This document shows positions 49,652 to 58,516 of a stretch of 64,000 nt of DNA, piece after piece (the stretch's first letter is position 1; each line of letters begins with the position of its first letter). The notes beneath the pieces are model-generated. The model was not told where the DNA came from, did not search any database, and saw nothing but the letters and a program-made list of their open reading frames with translations. The stretch is taken from assembly GCF_025971925.1 (NCBI RefSeq), contig NZ_JAPDHV010000004.1, positions 124,001 to 188,000 on the forward strand, written 5' to 3'. The stretch comes from Chryseobacterium oryctis. GTDB taxonomy: Bacteria; Bacteroidota; Bacteroidia; Flavobacteriales; Weeksellaceae. The position numbers and the translations under genes are program-made.

Positions 49652-51262
49652 ATGATTCACAATTACGTCATAATATCAATTGTGGTATTGTTGTCTGTGA
49701 TGATATTGGTAATGATTGGGCAAAAGCTAAAAGTTGCTTACCCAATTTTCCTTGTAATTGCAGGTTTGTTAATAAGCTTGATTCCGGGAATGCCCCGTAT
49801 TGAAATAGAACCCGATTTGGTTTTCTTAATTTTTTTACCACCAATTCTCTTTGAAGCAGCTTGGTTTACCTCGTGGCAGGATTTTCATAAATGGAGAAAA
49901 CAGATTTTTTCAATGGCTTTTGGTTTGGTTTTCTTAACCTCAATTGTGGTTGCTTATCTTTCTTCATCTATAATTCCTGGATTAACGGTTGCAATGGGAT
50001 TCTTATTGGGGGGCGTAAATTCTCCGCCAGATGCAGTTGCGGCAACTTCGGTTTTGAAACATATGAAAATACCGAAGAAAATAACAAGTATTCTGGAAGG
50101 TGAAAGTTTGATTAATGATGCATCGAGTTTAATTGTATTTAAATTTGCTTTGGCGGCTGTAATTTCGGGGCAGTTCATTTGGGGAGAGGCTATAAAAGAC
50201 TTTTTTTCAATGGCGATAGGAGGTGTTGCAATTGGGATAGGAACAGGTTTTATTTTTGGTAAATTGCTGAAAATTATTCCCTCAAATTCTAATATTGATA
50301 CCATCATCACACTTATTGTACCATATGTAATGTATGTTGCTGCAGAACATTTTGAGTTTTCTGGAGTATTGGCTGTTGTGGCAGGAGGTTTATTGATGTC
50401 TTATAATTCACATTGTTACTTAAGTCATACATCAAGGATTCAGTCAGGAAATGTTTGGAGTGTTTTGATATTTTTGATGAATACCATTATTTTTATTCTT
50501 ATTGGTTTAGAACTACCTGTTGTGGTAGAAGGAATGAAAGATTACACTATTTCAGAAGGAATTTTCTATAGTGTGGTAATCGGTGGAGCAATTATTTTTA
50601 CAAGAATTCTTTACAGTTATGCATTGATGTATTTCCCAAGACTTTGTTCTAAAGAATTAAGGGTAAAAGTTCCAAAACCGGATTGGAGAGAACCTTTTAT
50701 TATTAGTTTTGCTGCAATGAGAGGAGTGGTTTCTTTGGCTGCTGCATTGTCAATACCTGCCTTTTTACCCAATGGTGAAGCTTTTCCTCATCGAAATATT
50801 ATTTTATTTGTAACTTTTGTTATTATATTAATCACTTTGGTTGGTCAGGGATTGCTTTTAACACCAATTTTAAAACTTTTAAAAATAAATGATGCAGGAA
50901 GTGAGCTGCCTGAAGAAAAACAGGAAGTAATTTTGATGAAAAGACTTAAAGAAACGGCTTTACATAAATTGGAAAATGATTTCTCAGAATTGGCTGAAAC
51001 AAACACTTTGGTTCGTCACCAAAAGCATAAACTTGAGAATGAAATGATGCTCATGGCAGATAAAGCACAATGTATGGCATCAACGGGAGATTATGTAACG
51101 GCAATTAATGAAAATAAAGATGTTTTAAGACAAATTATTCAGGCACAGAGAAATGAACTTCATCGAATGAAAAGAGAGAAAATCTTTGATGATCATGTCC
51201 TGAGAACAGTCGAAATGCAGCTTGATTTCGATGAAGCAAAAATCACAGGATTTTCACATTAA
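49652..51262 (+). CDS. Na+/H+ antiporter (CPA1/NhaP type)
   Basis: 536 residues with about 12 membrane segments. Ion-binding region GGVNSPPDAVAATSVL and EGESLINDASSLIVFKFAL (the conserved ND), plus AAMRGVVSLAAALSIP. A ~110-residue cytoplasmic tail is helical and Met/Lys-rich. It exchanges Na+ (or K+) for H+ at the inner membrane. Confidence 0.9.
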   Translation: MIHNYVIISIVVLLSVMILVMIGQKLKVAYPIFLVIAGLLISLIPGMPRIEIEPDLVFLIFLPPILFEAAWFTSWQDFHKWRKQIFSMAFGLVFLTSIVVAYLSSSIIPGLTVAMGFLLGGVNSPPDAVAATSVLKHMKIPKKITSILEGESLINDASSLIVFKFALAAVISGQFIWGEAIKDFFSMAIGGVAIGIGTGFIFGKLLKIIPSNSNIDTIITLIVPYVMYVAAEHFEFSGVLAVVAGGLLMSYNSHCYLSHTSRIQSGNVWSVLIFLMNTIIFILIGLELPVVVEGMKDYTISEGIFYSVVIGGAIIFTRILYSYALMYFPRLCSKELRVKVPKPDWREPFIISFAAMRGVVSLAAALSIPAFLPNGEAFPHRNIILFVTFVIILITLVGQGLLLTPILKLLKINDAGSELPEEKQEVILMKRLKETALHKLENDFSELAETNTLVRHQKHKLENEMMLMADKAQCMASTGDYVTAINENKDVLRQIIQAQRNELHRMKREKIFDDHVLRTVEMQLDFDEAKITGFSH

Positions 51263-51317
51263 AATATATTTTATTATTTCCCATAAAAAGTCTATTTTTA
51301 AAAATTAAAACATAGAC

Positions 51318-51911
51318 TTGGTGACAAATAAGGCTTTGGAAATCTGTTACGATTTTCCGTTTTTCTTTAATGAAGAGCTTCAAGAAATTTTTCAGGCTCA
51401 CGAAAAAGTTGTTTTTCAGAAAGGAGATATTATTCTTGAAGAAGGAAAAACTGCTAATGAATATTATATTTTAGAAAAAGGGCTGGTTCGTTCGTTTGTT
51501 AATGATTTTAATGGAAATGAAGTTACAACGCATTTTTTTGCTGAAAATGAAATTATTATTGAAGTTTCGTCTCTTTTCCAAAGAATTCCTACACAGGAAA
51601 ATATTGTCTGTATCACAGATTGTGAATGTTGGAAGCTGAGTTTTGAAACTTTTCAGGAATTATTCCATAAAATTCCGAATCTGAGAGAATGGGGAAGAGC
51701 ATGGATGTCTCAGCAGCTTTTCAATTATAAACAGCGTTCTGTAGAAATGTTCACCTTATCTGCAACCAAGCGTTATCTTAATCTTTTGGAACAAAAACCT
51801 CATGTAATACAGTTTGCACCCTTGAAGCAAATTGCATCTTATTTGGGAGTTACAGATACTTCTTTAAGCCGTATTCGCAAAGAATTAGTTTCTCACTCAA
51901 AGAAAAATTAA
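51318..51911 (+). CDS. Crp/Fnr-family cyclic-nucleotide-binding-domain regulator
   Basis: 197 residues starting with TTG at 51318 or GTG at 51321; there is no ATG. The cNMP-binding-type barrel covers about 20-125 (GDIILEEGKTANEYYILEKG). The C-terminal helix-turn-helix is LKQIASYLGVTDTSLSRIRKEL. It may control the VOC/DoxX/DinB genes that follow on the same strand. Confidence 0.8.
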   Translation: MVTNKALEICYDFPFFFNEELQEIFQAHEKVVFQKGDIILEEGKTANEYYILEKGLVRSFVNDFNGNEVTTHFFAENEIIIEVSSLFQRIPTQENIVCITDCECWKLSFETFQELFHKIPNLREWGRAWMSQQLFNYKQRSVEMFTLSATKRYLNLLEQKPHVIQFAPLKQIASYLGVTDTSLSRIRKELVSHSKKN

Positions 51912-51988
51912 ATCTTGTCTTATGGCAAGTTGATTTTCATTACAGCTTGGTAAATTTGGTTTAAAGATAAACACCAAAAATTAATACA

Positions 51989-52393
51989 ATGAAAATCAAT
52001 CAAATTTATGTTAATCTTCCAGTAAAAAATATCCAAAAAACTAAAGAATTTTGGATGAAGTTAGGATTTTCAATCAATAAGGATATTGATAATGAAAAAT
52101 CCGTTTGTGTGGTGATGAGTGACAATATTTCTGTTATGTTTTTAACGGAAGAATCTTTTCAGACTTTTTCTGAAAGACCATTACCCAAAGGTGATACAAC
52201 TCAGGTTTTGGTTGCAATTGGGCTAAACAGTCGTGAAGAAGTTGATCAGGTAGTAAATGCAGCCGTAGCCAATGGTGCAACCCAACATGAAGAACCGCAA
52301 GATCATGGTTGGATGTATCAAAATTCTTTTTGGGATATCAATGGGCATGGCTGGAATGTGATATTTGCAGACCTTTCTCAATTGCCTACATAA
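51989..52393 (+). CDS. VOC-family protein
   Basis: 134 residues. NLPVKNIQKTKEFWMKLGFS at the start and NSFWDINGHGWNVIFAD at the end. Lactoylglutathione-lyase-like layout; substrate unknown. Confidence 0.8.
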   Translation: MKINQIYVNLPVKNIQKTKEFWMKLGFSINKDIDNEKSVCVVMSDNISVMFLTEESFQTFSERPLPKGDTTQVLVAIGLNSREEVDQVVNAAVANGATQHEEPQDHGWMYQNSFWDINGHGWNVIFADLSQLPT

Positions 52394-52452
52394 TAATCTT
52401 GATTTTAGATTAAACTAATTTTTCTCTAATTATTTAAAAACAAATTATACTG

Positions 52453-52824
52453 ATGAAAATTTTTAAAACAATTGTATTTGTCATCTTTGCGTTGATGTTT
52501 ATTAATGCAGGATTGGATAAATTTTTACATTACATGCCTGTTCCGCCATTACCTCCGGAATTACAGAAGGTAAATGAATCAATAATGTCTTTAAAATGGT
52601 TACTTCCCTTGGTTGGCTTTGTTGAACTTTTTGGTGGGTTGCTTACATTGCTTCCGAAAACCAGAATTTTGGGAGGTTTGATGATTTTTCCGGTGATGAT
52701 TGGTATTTTATGTCATAATATAACTTTTATGCCAGAAGGATTGGCTATTGCGGGAGTTTTTTTTCTGGTCAATATCTGGATTCTTGTTGATAACCGTCAT
52801 AAAATTTCACTGTTATTTCAATAA
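52453..52824 (+). CDS. DoxX-like membrane protein
   Basis: 123 residues, four membrane segments. MFINAGLDKFLHYM and LVGFVELFGGLLTLLPKTRILGG-type motifs match small DoxX proteins (possible redox or quinone-linked role). Closely followed by the DinB gene. Confidence 0.75.
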   Translation: MKIFKTIVFVIFALMFINAGLDKFLHYMPVPPLPPELQKVNESIMSLKWLLPLVGFVELFGGLLTLLPKTRILGGLMIFPVMIGILCHNITFMPEGLAIAGVFFLVNIWILVDNRHKISLLFQ

Positions 52825-52835
52825 AATTGAATAAA

Positions 52836-53360
52836 ATGGACACAGCAAAATCAAAAAAATTAGACATTATAATTCCTGCGTTTCGAGGTCATAGCCAAAC
52901 TTTTTTATTGCTTCTTGACGGAATTTCTGAAGAAGATGCCTTAAAAAGAATTGAAGGAAGAACCAATCATATCATTTGGATGGTTGGGAATTTTCTGGAT
53001 ATGCGTTTTGGATTAGGTTATGTTCTTGGGCTTACTGAAGAGTTTAAGTATAAAGATTTTTTCTTTCAGGGAAAAGCTCTTGATGAAAGCTTAATATATC
53101 CGACTTTACAAGAATTAAAAGAAGAATTTCATAAAATTTCACCTCTTGTTTACCATAGATTATTGGAAGTAACGGATGAAGAATTAGACAAAGCATTTCC
53201 TATGGGAATGAATATCGACTTTTTCCCTGAAACTGTACTCAATTTTGTAGGAATGTGTATTGGAAGGGAAGATTATTTGTGCGGACAAATCGGCTTGATG
53301 AGGAGAATTCTTGGTTATGAAGGAATGAAATATGATTTTGATAAAAATTTAAAATATTAA
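52836..53360 (+). CDS. DinB-family protein
   Basis: 174 residues from the ATG at 52836 (MDTAKSKKLD; the earlier TTG is less likely). Four-helix bundle with NHIIWMVGNFLDMRFGL; a His cluster expected for the metal site is incomplete by eye. Begins 11 bases after the DoxX gene and ends two before the hydrolase. Confidence 0.65.
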   Translation: MDTAKSKKLDIIIPAFRGHSQTFLLLLDGISEEDALKRIEGRTNHIIWMVGNFLDMRFGLGYVLGLTEEFKYKDFFFQGKALDESLIYPTLQELKEEFHKISPLVYHRLLEVTDEELDKAFPMGMNIDFFPETVLNFVGMCIGREDYLCGQIGLMRRILGYEGMKYDFDKNLKY

Positions 53361-53362
53361 TA

Positions 53363-54139
53363 ATGAATTTGGTTGAAAAAGGTCATAAACAAGTCAACGG
53401 AATCAAGATGTATTATGAAATCTATGGTTCTGGTAAACCTTTGGTGTTGATTCATGGAGGTGGAGGTTCAATTTTATTTGATTATAAAGAAGTTATTTTA
53501 AGATTGGAAAATAAATTTCAGCTTATCGGGATTGATCTTCAAAACCACGGAATGACCGAACATAGAGATATTCCCGAGACTTTTGAGCAGGATGCACACG
53601 ATATTGCGGCTGTTTTGAAAGAACTTAATATTGAAAAAGCTTCGTTTTGGGGATTTAGTAATGGGGGAAGTACTGTAATGCAGGTTGCCCATCTTTATCC
53701 CGAAATGGTTGATAAATTGGTTGTTGCATCTGCATTTTATAAAAAAAACGGAATGATAGATGGTTTTTTTGAAGGAATGCAAAATATTACTTTAGAGTCG
53801 ATGCCCGAACCGCTTAAGATTAATTTTTTAAATCTAAATCCTGATTTTTCTGCACTTGAAAATATGTTTGAAAAAGACAGTAAAAGAATGCAGACTTTTG
53901 AGGATTGGAGTGATGATATTTTAAAAAATATAAAATCTCCTACGCTATTTATTTCAGGAGACAAAGATATAATAAAACCTGAACACGTTGTGGAAATGTG
54001 GCGTTTGGTAGAAGGTTCACAATTAATGATTCTTCTTGCTACTCATGGTTCTTATATGATGGCTGATTTTGAAGGAAATATTGATGGAAACCTAATTGAT
54101 TTTACGGTAAATGAAGTTGATAAATTTTTAAATAATTAA
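53363..54139 (+). CDS. Alpha/beta hydrolase
   Basis: 258 residues. Oxyanion motif LVLIHGGGGS, nucleophile elbow GFSNGGS, acid in ISGDKDIIKPE and His in LATHGSYM. An esterase or epoxide/haloalkane-hydrolase relative; substrate unknown. Part of the DoxX-DinB-hydrolase run. Confidence 0.85.
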   Translation: MNLVEKGHKQVNGIKMYYEIYGSGKPLVLIHGGGGSILFDYKEVILRLENKFQLIGIDLQNHGMTEHRDIPETFEQDAHDIAAVLKELNIEKASFWGFSNGGSTVMQVAHLYPEMVDKLVVASAFYKKNGMIDGFFEGMQNITLESMPEPLKINFLNLNPDFSALENMFEKDSKRMQTFEDWSDDILKNIKSPTLFISGDKDIIKPEHVVEMWRLVEGSQLMILLATHGSYMMADFEGNIDGNLIDFTVNEVDKFLNN

Positions 54140-54237
54140 AGTTTTTATAAAGCTAAAATATAGGCTTTATTATTAGTTATTTTATACAGAATAACAAACA
54201 GTAAACAAGAAATATTAACAATTGAAAAATAAAAATC

Positions 54238-54669
54238 ATGGCTAAATTAAATCCTTACTTAAATTTTGATGGAAAAGCGGAAGAAGCTTTTAATTTTTAC
54301 AAATCTGTTTTTGGAGGAGAATTTCTAGGAGAAGTTTATAAAATGGGAAATGCTCCCGGAACTGAGCATTTATCTGATGAAGAAAAAAACAGAGTAATGC
54401 ATATTGCTCTTCCTATCGGAGGAGATTTGTTGATGGCATCTGATATTGTGCCGAGTTTTGGGCAAAGCCTGAATGTTGGAAATAACAATTATGTTTCAAT
54501 TTTCCCTGAATCAAGAGAGGAAGCAGACAGACTTTTCAAAGGACTTTCTGAAGGCGGAAATATAGAAATGCCTATTGAAGACCAATTTTGGGGAGATTAT
54601 TTTGGAAGTTTTCAAGATAAATACGGCGTTCATTGGATGGTAAATTACAACGAGGAGTACGTGAAATAA
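54238..54669 (+). CDS. PhnB-like VOC protein
   Basis: 143 residues. PYLNFDGKAEEAFNFYKSVFGG and DQFWGDYFGSFQDKYGVHWMVN parallel the 48581 product; second paralogue of this group. Confidence 0.8.
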   Translation: MAKLNPYLNFDGKAEEAFNFYKSVFGGEFLGEVYKMGNAPGTEHLSDEEKNRVMHIALPIGGDLLMASDIVPSFGQSLNVGNNNYVSIFPESREEADRLFKGLSEGGNIEMPIEDQFWGDYFGSFQDKYGVHWMVNYNEEYVK

Positions 54670-54747
54670 AATCTTATATTTATACTAAATTAATAGAAAG
54701 GGTGACTGTTTTGGGTTGCCCTTTAGTTTCACCAAAGACTATTTATT

Positions 54748-55161
54748 ATGGAACCAATTAAAATTGATATTACAATATTAGCACCGGTACAGAAAGTTTG
54801 GGATTATTTTAATGAGCCTAAACATATCGTTAAATGGGCTTTTGCTCATGAATCATGGCATTGTCCTAGTGCTGAAAATGATTTAAAAGTAGGAGGGAAA
54901 TTCAAAAACAGAATGGAGGCGAAAGATAAAAGTTTTGGATTTGATTTTGAAGGAATTTACGATGAGGTTGTTCCTAATGAGCTTATTAAATATCATTTGG
55001 GTGATGAGAGAAAAGTAGAAGTCATTTTTGATAAAATTGATGAAAATACTACAAAAGTTACTCAGATTTTTGATCCAGAAAAACAAAATTCCGTTGAAAT
55101 GCAAAGGGATGGTTGGTATGCCATTTTGGATAATTTTCATAAATACGTGGAAAAGCATTAA
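54748..55161 (+). CDS. SRPBCC-family (AHSA1-like) protein
   Basis: 137 residues. IDITILAPVQKVWDYFNEP and the C-terminal helix RDGWYAILDNFHKYVEKH are typical of activator-of-Hsp90-like START-fold proteins, which bind hydrophobic ligands. Often encoded with PhnB-like genes. Confidence 0.8.
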   Translation: MEPIKIDITILAPVQKVWDYFNEPKHIVKWAFAHESWHCPSAENDLKVGGKFKNRMEAKDKSFGFDFEGIYDEVVPNELIKYHLGDERKVEVIFDKIDENTTKVTQIFDPEKQNSVEMQRDGWYAILDNFHKYVEKH

Positions 55162-55172
55162 TACTTTTTATC

Positions 55173-55430
55173 ATGATTAACTTAGTAATAATGGCAAAAT
55201 GTTTAAAATCCATTTGCGCGGTGAGTCATGTACATCAAGGTGATTTTTTGAGGGGAATTATTGCAATGCCTGCAAGAAGAGCTTTGGAAAAAGAAAAAAT
55301 TAATTCTTTGGAAAAACTATCGGATTATTCCGAAAAAGAAATCATGCAAATGCATGGTTTTGGAAAAACTACAATGGAAAAACTAAAGACTTATATGAAA
55401 GAAAATAATACCTTTTTTAAGGGAAATTAA
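55173..55430 (+). CDS. Small helix-hairpin-helix protein (RNA polymerase alpha-CTD-like)
   Basis: 85 residues from ATG 55173, or 79 from ATG 55191 (MAKCLK). INSLEKLSDYSEKEIMQMHG with FGKTTMEKLKTYM is the helix-hairpin-helix arrangement of alpha-CTD-type proteins. Probable DNA- or nucleic-acid-binding role. Confidence 0.65.
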   Translation: MINLVIMAKCLKSICAVSHVHQGDFLRGIIAMPARRALEKEKINSLEKLSDYSEKEIMQMHGFGKTTMEKLKTYMKENNTFFKGN

Positions 55431-55441
55431 ATTAAAACTAT

Positions 55442-56308
55442 ATGAATAATAATATTTTTCCATGCCTTTGGTATGATGGAGATGCAAAAGAGTCTGCAGA
55501 GTTTTATTGCAATGTGTTTAGCGGAAAAATTACGGCTGATACTCCTGTTGTGATGAATATTGAGGTTTTTGGGCAAAAGATAATGCTTTTGAATGGAGGT
55601 CCCCAATTCAAAAAAAATGCTTCTGTTTCATTCATGGTAATTTGTGAGACAGAAGATGAAGTTCAAAAATATTGGGACAAACTATTAGTTGACGGAATGG
55701 CTTTGATGCCCCTTGATTCCTATTCTTGGAGTAAAAAATATGGTTGGGTTCAGGATAAATATGGTGTTACTTGGCAAATATTTTTAGGAGAAAAAGCAAG
55801 CGAACAAAAAATTGTTCCGACCTTGATGTTTATTCATGGAAACAATGGAAAAGCAAAAGAAGCAATGGAATTGTACACCCATATTTTCCCGAATTCTAAA
55901 ATAGGAAAGATTTTGAAGTACGGAGACGGAAGTGAAGGACATCCGATTGCAGAACCTGAAGAAAATATACAACATGCTCATTTTGAAATTGACGGTTATA
56001 GTTTTTTCTGTATGGATAATTCTTATGATCATCAGTTTGATTTCAATGAAGGAATTTCAATGGTTGTAATGACAGATGATCAAGAACAAACAGATAAATA
56101 CTGGAATAGTTTAACCTCTGATGGTGGAAGAGAGAGTATGTGTGGCTGGTTGAAGGACAAATTTGGTTTTAGCTGGCAAATCGTACCTAAAAGATTAATT
56201 GAGCTGATGGGAGATTCTGACCAAATGAAGGCTCAAAAAGTTGTACAGGCAATAATGAAAATGCAGAAAATAATTATTCAGGATTTAGAAGATGCATATA
56301 ATTCTTGA
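55442..56308 (+). CDS. Double-domain PhnB-like VOC protein
   Basis: 288 residues. Two fused VOC modules: FPCLWYDGDAKESAEFYCNV...YGVTWQIFLG (1-115) and PTLMFIHGNNGKAKEAMELY...FGFSWQIVPK (120-255). Third PhnB-like gene in this cluster. A short helical tail follows. Confidence 0.8.
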   Translation: MNNNIFPCLWYDGDAKESAEFYCNVFSGKITADTPVVMNIEVFGQKIMLLNGGPQFKKNASVSFMVICETEDEVQKYWDKLLVDGMALMPLDSYSWSKKYGWVQDKYGVTWQIFLGEKASEQKIVPTLMFIHGNNGKAKEAMELYTHIFPNSKIGKILKYGDGSEGHPIAEPEENIQHAHFEIDGYSFFCMDNSYDHQFDFNEGISMVVMTDDQEQTDKYWNSLTSDGGRESMCGWLKDKFGFSWQIVPKRLIELMGDSDQMKAQKVVQAIMKMQKIIIQDLEDAYNS

Positions 56309-56369
56309 TTTATAATTTTCTAAATTATAACTGTTAAAAAAATAAAGCCTATTTGAATTAAAATATTAT

Positions 56370-56397
56370 AAAGAGAAGTAAATGCTTCTCTTTTTTT
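56370..56397 (+). terminator. Intrinsic terminator after the VOC cluster
   Basis: AAAGAGAAG/CTTCTCTTT stem with a six-base loop and seven or more T. Confidence 0.85.
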
Positions 56398-56451
56398 ATA
56401 TAAATTTGTTTTAAAAGTTAAAAATCACTTAAACTCCAATCATAAAAGCTT

Positions 56452-58455
56452 ATGAATCTAAATGCTAAAATTTTAACAACCACTCATATTGTAATATCTG
56501 CAATTATGATAAATGCACAGAATACTGCGACGAAACTTCCCGGAGATGCAACATTAGTATCATCTAAGGCCACTTTAGACCGACTTATATCTTATGATAA
56601 AGGCAATTTTAAATATAAAGTGGAAGATTATTTTGCAAGACCAAAAGCTTCTCAGTTTAAAATTTCTCCTGACGGTCAATATCTTTCATATAAAGAAAAA
56701 GATAAAGACAGTAAAAATCATGTCTATGTAAAAGATTTAAAGACAGGGAAAATCACAAAAGCTCTTGTAGAAAAAGATGATTTAATAAGAAGTTATGGCT
56801 GGTTAGACAAAAAACGACTTTTTTATACACAAGATAAGGGAGGTAACGAAAATATTCATCTTTATGCAGCCGATATAGATGGGAAAAATCTAAAAGATTT
56901 GACACCTTTTGACGGAATTACTCTGGGTATGGTAAAGTTGATAAAGGATACCGAATTTGTGATTGTTACAATGAACAAAAACAATAAACAGATTTTTGAG
57001 CCGTATAAAATCAATTTTAATACAGGAGAAATGACTCAATTGTATGAAAATAAAGATGTCAACAGCCCGATAGATGACTATCTTTTTGATAAAGATGGGA
57101 ATTTGAGAGGATATACTGTTCTTGAAAATGGTTTAACAACGAAAACATATTATAAAAACCTGCAAACAGGTGAATTCAATCTTTTAATGTCTACCGACTG
57201 GAAAGATACATTCAGTATTATTAGATTTAATGATAATTCTAAAAATAAGGATGAGGCTTATGTTGTAACCAATTTAGATAGCGACAAATCAAGAATTGTG
57301 CTGTATGATTTGAACAAAAGTGAAATTATTAAAGAGGTATATTCTAACCCAACATTTGATGTAAGTTCAATAAGTGTTGCTGGAAAAAACAGAAATTATG
57401 AGCTTGATTATATAAGTTATAACGGAATTAAAAATGAAATCATTCCTGTAAGCAAATTTTATAAAGAGGTTAATGACAAGCTTTCTTCTGAATTTGGAGA
57501 TAAGCAATTCTATGTAGTTTCTGCAGATGATAATGATAATAAGCTTTTGGTAGTAGTTGATAGTGATAAATTATACGGAAAATACTATGAATATGATACT
57601 AAAACTAAAAGTATAAAACTTCTTTTTGATCTGATGCCTCAGCTGAAGGAAGAAGATATGGCTGAAATGAGACCTATTGAGTTTAAAAGCAGAGATGGAT
57701 TAACGATTCATGGGTATATTACTTTGCCAAAACAAGTAGAAGAAGGTAAAAAAGTTCCGTTAATTGTAAATCCACACGGTGGACCGCAAGGAATCAGAGA
57801 TGATTGGGGATTCAATCCTGAGACTCAACTATTTGCAAGTAGAGGATATGCAACTTTGCAGGTGAATTTCAGAATTTCAGGAGGTTACGGAAAAGAATTT
57901 CAAAAGTCGGGTTACAAACAAATCGGCAGAAAAGCGATGGATGATGTAGAAGACGGAGTGAAATATGTGATTGAGCAAGGCTGGGTTGATAAAGATAAAA
58001 TTGCAATTTATGGAGGTAGCCACGGAGGATATGCAACTTTAATGGGATTGATTAAAACTCCGGATTTGTATTCTTGCGGAGTTGATTATGTGGGAGTTTC
58101 AAATATTTTTACATTCTTCGATTCTTTCCCAGAATATTGGAAACCTTACAAAGAAATGGTAAAAGAAATCTGGTATGATTTGGATAATCCTGAGGAGGCT
58201 AAAATAGCAAAAGAAGTTTCTCCTGTTTATCAGATTGATAAGATTAAAAAACCTTTATTTGTCGTTCAGGGAGCAAATGATCCGAGGGTAAATATCAACG
58301 AATCAGACCAAATTGTAAAAGCTTTAAGAGGAAAAGGTTTTGAAGTGCCTTATATGGTAAAATATGACGAAGGGCATGGATTTGGAAAAGAACCAAACAG
58401 AATAGAATTATATAAATATATGTTAGGATTCTTTGCACAGAATTTTAATAAATAA
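56452..58455 (+). CDS. S9-family serine peptidase, secreted
   Basis: 667 residues; signal region ends MINAQ. Propeller blades include ISPDGQYLSYKEKD. Hydrolase domain from about 420: NPHGGPQGIRDDWGF, Ser523 in YGGSHGGYAT, Asp in QGANDPRVN and His in YDEGHGFG. Distant paralogue of the 25039 enzyme; it may cleave oligopeptides. Confidence 0.85.
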   Translation: MNLNAKILTTTHIVISAIMINAQNTATKLPGDATLVSSKATLDRLISYDKGNFKYKVEDYFARPKASQFKISPDGQYLSYKEKDKDSKNHVYVKDLKTGKITKALVEKDDLIRSYGWLDKKRLFYTQDKGGNENIHLYAADIDGKNLKDLTPFDGITLGMVKLIKDTEFVIVTMNKNNKQIFEPYKINFNTGEMTQLYENKDVNSPIDDYLFDKDGNLRGYTVLENGLTTKTYYKNLQTGEFNLLMSTDWKDTFSIIRFNDNSKNKDEAYVVTNLDSDKSRIVLYDLNKSEIIKEVYSNPTFDVSSISVAGKNRNYELDYISYNGIKNEIIPVSKFYKEVNDKLSSEFGDKQFYVVSADDNDNKLLVVVDSDKLYGKYYEYDTKTKSIKLLFDLMPQLKEEDMAEMRPIEFKSRDGLTIHGYITLPKQVEEGKKVPLIVNPHGGPQGIRDDWGFNPETQLFASRGYATLQVNFRISGGYGKEFQKSGYKQIGRKAMDDVEDGVKYVIEQGWVDKDKIAIYGGSHGGYATLMGLIKTPDLYSCGVDYVGVSNIFTFFDSFPEYWKPYKEMVKEIWYDLDNPEEAKIAKEVSPVYQIDKIKKPLFVVQGANDPRVNINESDQIVKALRGKGFEVPYMVKYDEGHGFGKEPNRIELYKYMLGFFAQNFNK

Positions 58456-58472
58456 AATCTAGAAATTTGATT

Positions 58473-58507
58473 AAAAAAGCGGGAAACCAAAGGTTTCCCG
58501 CTTTTTT
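58473..58507. terminator. Bidirectional terminator between S9 and GH3 genes
   Basis: AAAAAAGCGGGAAACC with its perfect complement and a three-base loop. Confidence 0.9.
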
Positions 58508-58516
58508 AATTTTTAA

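Noticed and set aside
54690..54725. AAAGGG...CCCTTT hairpin between the 54238 and 54748 genes.
   Set aside because: Stem is short with mismatches and there is no T run, so I do not call a terminator.
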